NCBI RefSeq assembly: GCF_001613045.1
Contig: NZ_BDBP01000040.1
Location: 21,882 to 85,881, forward strand
Direction of reading: 5' to 3'
DNA length: 64,000 nucleotides
DNA from: Nocardia lijiangensis NBRC 108240
GTDB lineage: Bacteria > Actinomycetota > Actinomycetes > Mycobacteriales > Mycobacteriaceae
In this document: positions 58,011 to 64,000 of the stretch, piece after piece
How the letters are laid out: each line of letters begins with the position of its first letter
How positions within the stretch are numbered: the first letter of the stretch is position 1
The notes under the pieces: generated by a model
What the model saw: the letters and a program-made list of their open reading frames with translations, nothing else
Database searches by the model: none
What the model was told of the DNA's origin: nothing
Translations under genes and position numbers: made by a program

Positions 58011-61000
58011 ATGCGTGACGCCGCTAGGTCCGGCAAAAGGCGCTGGGAGCTCGGCAATTGGGACCTGCGCTGGAAGGTTACGGCGGTTCTCGCTGTGCCG
58101 CTGGCGGTCGCGGTGGGGCTCGGCGTGTCGAGGATTACCTCGGAGTTCACCGAAGCGAACCGCCTGGAAGGGGTCGCCGAGAACATCGCCGCGATCCCGG
58201 CCGTCACCGGCTTGAGTGCGAACTCGGCCACGGTCGCGGGTTCGCAGATGGTCTCGCTGTTGCCAGGCCAGAGCGTGGTGACCGACCAGAACCTCAGCGA
58301 CCTGGACAAGGCGATCACCGCCGCGCAGAGCGCGGTGGGCAACCTGTCCGGACAGCCGAAGGCCGAGGCCGCGCTACAGAACATGATCGCCGAAGCCAAG
58401 GCGATCCTGTCCAGGGGCAAGGCGGCCGCCGACCCGGCGGAGGCGCTCGGCGGGATCGACCGGATCCGCAACGACAGCGTGCGCATCGTGGAGAGCACCG
58501 TCTCGCAGGTCTCCGACCCGGCGCTGGACGCCGCGAAGCTGCGCCTGGTCGACTCGCTCAACACCCGAGCCACCCTCGTCAGCGAGCTGGCCGCGTTCAA
58601 CGACGTGTTGCACAGCACCGAGTCCGGTATCCAGTCCTTCCTGATCGCTGCGAACTCCGAGCGGCAGCTGCTGAACGTGCTCGCGCACCGCTTCCCCGAC
58701 GGCGACGCCTCGATCGCGGATCTGCGTGCGGGCATCGACAACCGCGTCTCGCTGCTGGGCAGTCCGGAGGCGCAGGCGGGCAAGATCCCGCTCGGTGAGC
58801 TGAAGAACTCGCTGACCGGCAGCGTCGACGTCTACGAACTCGTGGTCGCCAAGGCGACCAAGGACATCGACAGCGCGATGGACAAGCTGGCGGCCACCGC
58901 CAACCGGGACGCGTGGAGCTACACCGCGGTCGTCATCGCCACCATCCTCGCCGCGCTGCTGCTCGCGGTGTTCGTCGCGCGCTCGATGATCGTGCCGCTG
59001 CACCGCCTGCGCCTCGCCGCGCTGCGTGTCGCCGAGAGCGATCTGCCGCACGAGGTCGCCCAGCTGCGTAACGGCGCCAAGCCGGAGGACGTGCCGCTGG
59101 AGCCGATGCCGGTGCGCAGCACCGAGGAAATCGGCCAGCTGGCCCGCGCCGTCGACGATATCCACGGCCAGGCGCTGCGCCTTGCGAGCGACCAGGCGCA
59201 GATGCGTCGCCAGGTGAACGATATGTTCGAGACCCTGGCCCGCCGCTCCAAGTCGCTGGTCGACCATCAGCTCAGCCTCATCGAGGCGATGGAGTACGAC
59301 GAGAAGGACCCCCGCCTGTTGGAGAACCTCTTCCGGCTGGACCATCTCGCCGCCCGTATGCGCCGTAACGGTGACAACCTGCTGATCCTGGCGGGCACCG
59401 TCAAGCAGCGCCGAGGCAAATCCGTGCCCGTCGAGGTCGCCGACGTGCTACGCGCCGCGATCTCCGAGGTCGAGGACTACGAGCGGGTCAAGCTCGGCGC
59501 CACGCCGCGCGGTTCGCTGAAGGAACCGGCCGCCTCCGACCTCGCGCACCTGTTCGCCGAGCTCTTGGACAACGCGCTGCGGGCTTCCCCGCCCGAGACC
59601 GACGTGAAGTTCACCTTCGCGCAGGCGCACGACCAGGGCATGCTCATCGAGGTCGCCGACCGCGGCATCGGTATGCCGCCCGCGGAGATGGTCGAGATCA
59701 ACAGGAAGCTCGAGCAGACCGCCGAGCCCGGTCCCGACACCGCACGCCACATGGGTCTGTTCGTGGTCGGCCGCCTGGCCGAGCGCCACGGCCTGACCGT
59801 GCGGCTGCGCCCGACCTTCGACACCGCGCGCGATCCCGGCGTGACCGTGACCGTGCACGTTCCGGTGGGACTGATCGTCGCCGGGGTGGAGATCTCGCCG
59901 CAGGCCGTGACGCCCGCGCCCGTCACTCCGTCGCCCGCCGCGCCGCAGCGACAGTCCACGCCGTCGTCGTCCATGCAGATGCGCGGGATCACCCGCACGC
60001 CGGGCGGCAACATGATGGTCACCGTCGACCCCGGGGTGAGCGGACCGATTCCGGTCAGCAAGCCCGCCGAGACGAGCGACGCCGCCGGACTCCCGCAGCG
60101 CCAGCCGGGTAACGCGGTGCCGACCGGGCTGCGTCAGGACTCGGCCCAGTCGAGTCCGACCCTGCGTCCGCAGCCCGGCCAGACGTCCAACGGTCCGCAG
60201 CGCGGCAAGCTCGCCGCGGCGAGCCTGCCCAAGCGCAGCCTATCCCCGGGCGGCCCGCAGCGGCCGCCGACGCCGCCGACCGTCAGCGGCGCGACGCCGA
60301 GCAGCGGTACGCCGCCGCAGCGCGAGACGCCGAAGTCCGGCGATCTCGCGCAGCGTCAGCCGGGCGCCAACGGCATTTCGAAGCCGGCAGCTGGAGGCGG
60401 TCTGCCGCAGCGCCAGCCCGGCACGAACGGTGCGCCTGCGCGGGACTCGTCCTCGGGTCTTTCGCAACGCGATTCGTCTGCCGGTGGTTTGCCGCAGCGC
60501 GATTCGGCCGCGGGTGGTCTGCCGCAGCGCGATTCCGCCGCGGGCGGTCAGCCGCAGCGTGGTCCGGGTGGCCTGCCGCAGCGTCAGCCGGGCGCCAATG
60601 GAATGCCGCCGCATCAGCCGTCTTCCGGTCTGTCGCAGCGCGAGAGCGCTTCGAACGGCCTGTCGCAGCGCGACGCGGCGCCGAGCGGTCTGCCGCAGCG
60701 GGAGCCCGGTGCGAACGGTGCGCCTGCGCGGGATTCGTCCTCGGGTCTTTCGCAGCGCAACCCGTCTGCCGGTGGTTTGCCGCAGCGTGACTTCGCCTCC
60801 GGTGGTTTGCCGCAGCGTGAGTCGGCGTCCGGCGGCTTGCCGCAGCGTGATTCTGCTTCCGGTGGTCTGCACCAGCGCGGTTCCGCGCCGGGTGGTCTGC
60901 CGCAGCGTGACCCGTCTGCCGGTGGTCTGCCGCAGCGCGACCCGTCTGCCGGTGGTTCGCCGCAGCGTGACTTCGCCTCCGGTGGTCTGCCGCAGCGCGA

Positions 61001-61781
61001 CCCGTCTGCCGGTGGTTCGCCGCAGCGTGATTCCGCCTCCGGCGGTCTGCCGCAGCGTCAGCAGGGCGGCAACGGCCTGCCTCAGCGCGAGCCTGGCACC
61101 AGCGGCGCACCGCGGCGGGAGCCGACCCCGGGTGGTCTCCCGCAGCGCGAGGCCTCCAACGGGCTCGCGCAGCGTCCGTCCGCCGCACCGGCGCCCACCG
61201 GCCTGCCGCAGCGGGATCCGGGCGCCACGGTGCTGCCGCAGCGCGAGGTGCCGCCGGGAGTCGGTCTGCCGCAACGGGAACGGACCGTGCAGCCCGCCGC
61301 GACCCATGCGGAGCGGGAAGCCGAGCCGAGCACGCAGGCGGGCCGCGACCCCGGCAAGCACAGCTACAAGTCCAATCCGTCGAAGACGGCGTCGTTCTTC
61401 CAGACTCGCCTGCAGCCTGCAGCCGAGCCCGGTTCGACGATGGACAGCCCGATCTTCGCCGAGATGATGTCGGCGTGGCTGGCCGATCCGAACCCGGATC
61501 GGTCCCAGATCGCGGCCTCCTTCGAGTCGCCTGGCGACGAAGGTTGGCAGGCCGCACGCCGGGCCAGCGAGGCGCAAGCCGAAACAAAAACCGCTGCCGG
61601 CTTGCCTCAACGCAATCCGGGCGGGAGGCTGGTCCCCGGTGCCGTCAGCGGTACCGCGGATCGGGCGGCGAGCCGAGATCCGGAATCGATCAGGTCCAGC
61701 TTGAGCCGTCACCAGCAGGGCGTCCGGGATGGCCGTGCGATGAGAGAAATGAACCTAACCGGAGACAAAGGAGACCGATGA
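58011..61781 (+). CDS. Conservon-type sensor kinase (NIT, HAMP, HATPase) with GLPQR repeat tail
   Basis: 1256 residues from ATG 58011 (GTG 57978 would add 11). TM1 about 20-40; extracellular nitrate/nitrite-sensing (NIT) domain 50-290; TM2 301-325; HAMP to about 390; dimerisation region with RLDHLAARMRRNGDNLLILAG; HATPase with AELLDNALRASPPET (N-box), VADRGIGMPP (G1) and HMGLFVVGRLAERHG (G2). From about 620 the tail is disordered. About 30 GLPQR-type repeats span 692-1093, followed by the family's conserved end (FAEMMSAWLADPNPDRSQ, TAAGLPQRNPGGRLVPG). It is the CvnA component of a conservon (M. tuberculosis Rv3365c type) that governs the small GTPase. The ATGA overlap couples it to the Roadblock gene. 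Confidence 0.88.
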   Translation: MRDAARSGKRRWELGNWDLRWKVTAVLAVPLAVAVGLGVSRITSEFTEANRLEGVAENIAAIPAVTGLSANSATVAGSQMVSLLPGQSVVTDQNLSDLDKAITAAQSAVGNLSGQPKAEAALQNMIAEAKAILSRGKAAADPAEALGGIDRIRNDSVRIVESTVSQVSDPALDAAKLRLVDSLNTRATLVSELAAFNDVLHSTESGIQSFLIAANSERQLLNVLAHRFPDGDASIADLRAGIDNRVSLLGSPEAQAGKIPLGELKNSLTGSVDVYELVVAKATKDIDSAMDKLAATANRDAWSYTAVVIATILAALLLAVFVARSMIVPLHRLRLAALRVAESDLPHEVAQLRNGAKPEDVPLEPMPVRSTEEIGQLARAVDDIHGQALRLASDQAQMRRQVNDMFETLARRSKSLVDHQLSLIEAMEYDEKDPRLLENLFRLDHLAARMRRNGDNLLILAGTVKQRRGKSVPVEVADVLRAAISEVEDYERVKLGATPRGSLKEPAASDLAHLFAELLDNALRASPPETDVKFTFAQAHDQGMLIEVADRGIGMPPAEMVEINRKLEQTAEPGPDTARHMGLFVVGRLAERHGLTVRLRPTFDTARDPGVTVTVHVPVGLIVAGVEISPQAVTPAPVTPSPAAPQRQSTPSSSMQMRGITRTPGGNMMVTVDPGVSGPIPVSKPAETSDAAGLPQRQPGNAVPTGLRQDSAQSSPTLRPQPGQTSNGPQRGKLAAASLPKRSLSPGGPQRPPTPPTVSGATPSSGTPPQRETPKSGDLAQRQPGANGISKPAAGGGLPQRQPGTNGAPARDSSSGLSQRDSSAGGLPQRDSAAGGLPQRDSAAGGQPQRGPGGLPQRQPGANGMPPHQPSSGLSQRESASNGLSQRDAAPSGLPQREPGANGAPARDSSSGLSQRNPSAGGLPQRDFASGGLPQRESASGGLPQRDSASGGLHQRGSAPGGLPQRDPSAGGLPQRDPSAGGSPQRDFASGGLPQRDPSAGGSPQRDSASGGLPQRQQGGNGLPQREPGTSGAPRREPTPGGLPQREASNGLAQRPSAAPAPTGLPQRDPGATVLPQREVPPGVGLPQRERTVQPAATHAEREAEPSTQAGRDPGKHSYKSNPSKTASFFQTRLQPAAEPGSTMDSPIFAEMMSAWLADPNPDRSQIAASFESPGDEGWQAARRASEAQAETKTAAGLPQRNPGGRLVPGAVSGTADRAASRDPESIRSSLSRHQQGVRDGRAMREMNLTGDKGDR
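60085..61290 (+). repeat. GLPQR-type tandem repeats in the kinase gene
   Basis: About 30 imperfect units of 9-12 residues (GLPQRDSASG, GLPQRDPSAG, GLSQRNPSAG and similar), encoded by repeats with CTGCCGCAGCG cores. Two longer blocks also recur (near 60419-60500 and 60710-60790). Synonymous variation between copies shows they are not all recent duplicates, but some 60-bp blocks are nearly identical. Confidence 0.9.
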
Positions 61782-62191
61782 ACCCCGATCTAGGTGGTAC
61801 GAACCGTCAGCTGGATTGGCTGGTTTCGAACTTCGCCAACGAGGTTCCTGGCGTAGCTCATGCCGTCCTGGTCTCGGCTGACGGCCTACTCATGGCTGCG
61901 AGTGCCCAGCTGCCCGTCGATCGTGCTGAACAACTCTCGGCGGTCACCGCCGGCCTGGCCAGCCTCTCGGTCGGCGTCTCGAACCTGTTCGAGGGCGGCA
62001 CGGTGCTGCAGTCGGTCGTAGAGATGGAGCACGGATACCTACTGCTGATGGCAGTCGGCGACGGCTCCTATCTCGCGGTGCTGACCAACACGTCCTGCGA
62101 CATCGGACAGGTCGGATACGAGATGGCTTTGTTGGTGGAGCGTGTGGGCCAGACTGTGCAGGCCACGCCACGCGTCACGATGGGTTCCTGA
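61778..62191 (+). CDS. Roadblock/LC7 domain protein (conservon CvnB-type)
   Basis: 137 residues: LDWLVSNFANEVPGVAHAVLVSADGLLMAASAQL, ITAGLAS-like AVTAGLASLSVGVSNLF and GYLLLMAVGDGSYLAVLTNTSCDIGQVGYEMALLVERVG. This is the Roadblock/LC7 fold that acts as a GTPase-activating or platform protein for the MglA-like GTPase. AAGGAGA precedes the ATG, which overlaps the kinase stop (ATGA). Second component of the conservon. Confidence 0.92.
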   Translation: MNPDLGGTNRQLDWLVSNFANEVPGVAHAVLVSADGLLMAASAQLPVDRAEQLSAVTAGLASLSVGVSNLFEGGTVLQSVVEMEHGYLLLMAVGDGSYLAVLTNTSCDIGQVGYEMALLVERVGQTVQATPRVTMGS

Positions 62192-62198
62192 TGGTGGG

Positions 62199-62573
62199 AT
62201 GGACATAGAAGATCACCGCGTGGGGAGCGCCGAGCCGAGCCTCGTTCGCCCATACTCGTTGACCGCGGGCCGGACCAGGCCCACGGTCGAGTTGGCGTTG
62301 GAGGCCCTTGTCGCATCGCATCCGGTCGCCATGGAGCGGCAGTTCGAACTGACCAACATCGAGACGTCAATCGTGGAGTTGTGCAGAGAATCGCCGTCCG
62401 TTGCCGAATTAGCGGCGCGACTCGGAATACCGATTGGTGTGGCACGGGTACTCGTGGCAGACCTGATCGAGGCCGGGCACGTGCGCGTTTCGGCGACTTT
62501 GAAAGACGATTCCAGCGACGATGAACGTCGCGAGCTGATCGAAAGGGTTCTCAGTGGACTCCGGCGTATTTGA
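62199..62573 (+). CDS. DUF742 protein (conservon CvnC-type)
   Basis: 124 residues: SLVRPYSLTAGRTRPTVELALEALV, ELTNIETSIVELCRESPSVAELAARLGIPIGVARVLVADLIEAGHVRV. The middle is a winged-helix-like HTH typical of DUF742. Its partner role is to work with the Roadblock protein and GTPase. ATG at 62199 lies 7 bp after the preceding stop. Its 3' end overlaps the GTPase gene by 20 bp. Confidence 0.9.
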   Translation: MDIEDHRVGSAEPSLVRPYSLTAGRTRPTVELALEALVASHPVAMERQFELTNIETSIVELCRESPSVAELAARLGIPIGVARVLVADLIEAGHVRVSATLKDDSSDDERRELIERVLSGLRRI

Positions 62574-63156
62574 TTCGACGGCACAGGTCGACACCCGCAC
62601 CAGCAAGCCCACTTCGGCGAAGATCGTGGTCGCGGGTGGCTTCGGTGTCGGCAAGACCACGTTGGTCGGTGCTGTCTCGGAGATCGTTCCGCTGCGCACC
62701 GAGGCATTGGTGACCAATGCCAGTACCGGAATCGACAATCTGACAGGCATTCCGATGAAGTCGACCACCACGGTGGCCATGGACTTCGGCAGGATCAGCC
62801 TTGCGGACGATCTGGTGCTGTACTTGTTCGGTACGCCAGGCCAGTACCGGTTCTGGTTCATGTGGGACGACCTCATCCGCGGCGCCATCGGCGCCGTGGT
62901 GCTCGTCGACACCCGCAGGCTGGAGGACAGCTTCGCGGCCGTCGACTACTTCGAGGCGCGCAACCTGCCGTTCCTGGTTGCGCTCAACGAATTCGACGAC
63001 GCACCGCGTTATCCGGTCGAGGACATCCGTCAGGCACTAGCGATACCCGCGGACGTGCCGATCCTGTCCATCGACGCGCGGCGGCGTGAGCCGGCCAAGC
63101 ATGCGCTGGTCTCGCTCACCGAATACGCCCTGCGCAAGGTGATGCAGGGCTACTGA
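62554..63156 (+). CDS. Small GTPase of the conservon (CvnD-type, MglA-like)
   Basis: 200 residues. G1/P-loop GGFGVGKTTLVGAVSE, GIPMKSTTTVAMDFGRI (switch region), LYLFGTPGQYRFWFMWDDLIRGA (G3, DxxG replaced by FGTPGQ) and ALNEFDD (G4, NxxD variant NEFD). The Ras-like fold and the missing DxxG Asp are usual for actinobacterial CvnD proteins. It acts downstream of the histidine kinase/Roadblock/DUF742 membrane complex. GTG at 62554 overlaps the DUF742 gene by 20 bp. A terminator follows. Confidence 0.92.
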   Translation: MDSGVFDSTAQVDTRTSKPTSAKIVVAGGFGVGKTTLVGAVSEIVPLRTEALVTNASTGIDNLTGIPMKSTTTVAMDFGRISLADDLVLYLFGTPGQYRFWFMWDDLIRGAIGAVVLVDTRRLEDSFAAVDYFEARNLPFLVALNEFDDAPRYPVEDIRQALAIPADVPILSIDARRREPAKHALVSLTEYALRKVMQGY

Positions 63157-63165
63157 TCACGGGGG

Positions 63166-63192
63166 GACAGCCGCGGCTTTGCCGCGGCTGTC
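63166..63192. terminator. Conservon terminator
   Basis: GACAGCCGCGGC and GCCGCGGCTGTC form a perfect 12-bp stem with loop TTT, 9 bp after the GTPase stop. Confidence 0.9.
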
Positions 63193-63256
63193 TCGTCTCC
63201 GATCGCTCCGCGGCGCGAGCGGCTGTGCCGTCCGACCGTGCGGATATGCTCGCGCG

Positions 63257-64000
63257 ATGCGAATTTCGGCGCGGGAATGGCTCGGGCAACTGCTCGACGC
63301 GGAGTCGTTCGTCAGCTGGGATAGGCCGCCGCTCGAGGTGGCCGCATCTCCGCGGTATCGCGAGGATCTGCGCAAGGCATCGGCGACGGCGGGCACCGAC
63401 GAGTCGGTGCTGACCGGCGAGGGTTTGCTGCGTGGCCGGCGGGTCGCCGTCATCGCCTGCGAGTTCGGGTTTCTGGCCGGCTCGATCGGCGTCGCGGCCT
63501 CCGAACGCATTGTCGTGGCCGTCGAGCGGGCCACCGAACTCGGTATCCCCCTCGTCGCGTCCCCTACCTCCGGTGGCACCCGTATGCAGGAGGGCACCGT
63601 CGCCTTCGTGCAGATGGTGAAGATCGCGGGCGCGGTCGCCGCGCACAAATCCGCAGGCCACCCCTACCTCGTCTACCTGCGCGACCCGACCATGGGCGGA
63701 GTGTTCGCATCGTGGGGTTCGCTCGGGCACATGACGTTCGCGCAGCCGGGCGCGCTGGTCGGTTTCCTCGGCCCGCGCGTCTACAAGGCGCTGTACGGCA
63801 AGGACTTTCCGGAGGGCGTGCAGGTAGCGGAGAACCTGTATCACCGCGGCGTCATCGACGGGGTGGTGCCGGTGCACGTCTTCCGCAGGATCGCCCATCG
63901 CGCGCTGAGCGTGCTCAGCGGCGAAGTGCGCGCGGCAGAGCCGACTGCCACCGCGGCGGAGCGGCGCGCGGGTTCGGAGTCGGCCGAGGCCGCCGAGGCC
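63257..64000 (+). CDS. accD3: Acetyl-CoA carboxylase carboxyltransferase subunit (AccD3-like), 3' truncated by window edge
   Basis: The first 248 codons are in the window, beginning MRISAREWLGQLLDAESFVSW. Visible features: TGEGLLRGRRVAVIACEFGFLAGSIGVAASERI, VASPTSGGTRMQEGT and PTMGGVFASWGSLGHMTFAQPGALVGFLGPRVYK, the carboxyltransferase beta-domain with its oxyanion glycines. It matches the M. tuberculosis AccD3 type (Rv0904c), a fused/short acyl-CoA carboxyltransferase. TATGCT lies six bases before the ATG, so it is probably leaderless. In M. tuberculosis accD3 is next to prrA; here PrpE and the conservon lie between. Confidence 0.85.
   Translation, partial: MRISAREWLGQLLDAESFVSWDRPPLEVAASPRYREDLRKASATAGTDESVLTGEGLLRGRRVAVIACEFGFLAGSIGVAASERIVVAVERATELGIPLVASPTSGGTRMQEGTVAFVQMVKIAGAVAAHKSAGHPYLVYLRDPTMGGVFASWGSLGHMTFAQPGALVGFLGPRVYKALYGKDFPEGVQVAENLYHRGVIDGVVPVHVFRRIAHRALSVLSGEVRAAEPTATAAERRAGSESAEAAEA

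Noticed and set aside
60085..61290. GLPQR DNA repeats as a CRISPR or minisatellite outside coding sequence
   Set aside because: The reading frame is maintained throughout with synonymous variation, and it ends in a conserved kinase C-terminus.

Overview
The window is high-GC actinobacterial DNA. Protein families and gene order point to a mycolate-producing actinomycete, most probably Nocardia. Pointers are the tail of a siderophore-type NRPS at the left edge, an Rpf protein, SepH, Eis, EspG and PrrAB homologues, and gene order that tracks Mycobacterium tuberculosis from about Rv0858c to Rv0904c (dapC, XPB helicase and Rv0862c-like, Rv0863-like, rpfA, cspB-like, Rv0875c/0876c/0877-like, Rv0879c-0882-like, sepH, serC, citA, gltA2, prrB/prrA, accD3). 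The synteny is from memory of that genome. No rRNA, tRNA, insertion sequence or CRISPR array was recognised.

Layout. 1-6.4 kb: NRPS C-terminus, SDR, AhpD-like protein, a class I DAHP synthase behind an aromatic leader peptide, methyltransferase, acetyltransferase, ECF sigma factor and a small repeat protein. 6.5-21.6 kb: dapC, a RibD-C remnant, membrane proteins, XPB helicase with its partner, M1 peptidase, lipoprotein, rpfA with a c-di-AMP riboswitch and a CRP site, and a cold-shock protein. 21.7-36.6 kb: MFS/DUF2771 pair, glutaminyl cyclase, a DUF3027-sacsin-like ATPase pair, TetR with a neutral ceramidase, and MarR, YccF, Eis, SPOUT and DUF2537 genes. 36.8-48.1 kb: sepH, a 112-bp tandem repeat, serC, a TetR-lipase pair, citA, pdxH, a frameshifted MFS gene, gltA2 and FKBP.

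48.3-51.5 kb is an accessory module of DUF3558 lipoprotein, helical protein, WXG/PPE-like protein with a Gly/Pro/Asn tail, and an EspG-like chaperone. This looks like an ESX (type VII) substrate set without secretion core genes. 51.5-57.7 kb: a heptad-repeat lipoprotein, PrrB/PrrA two-component system, hemophore-like protein and PrpE. 57.9-63.2 kb is a conservon: a NIT-domain histidine kinase with about 30 GLPQR-type repeats, Roadblock, DUF742 and a small GTPase. The window ends inside an AccD-type carboxyltransferase gene.

Regulation. At least a dozen genes have a TANNNT box exactly 6-7 nt before the start codon and no Shine-Dalgarno, the signature of leaderless transcripts. Two TetR-type palindromes (16102 and 29913) share one core, which suggests one regulator acting at two loci. 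The best candidates for new biology are the aromatic leader peptide, the GLPQR-expanded conservon kinase with its 10-codon upstream ORF, the orphan ESX module, and the paired TetR operators.
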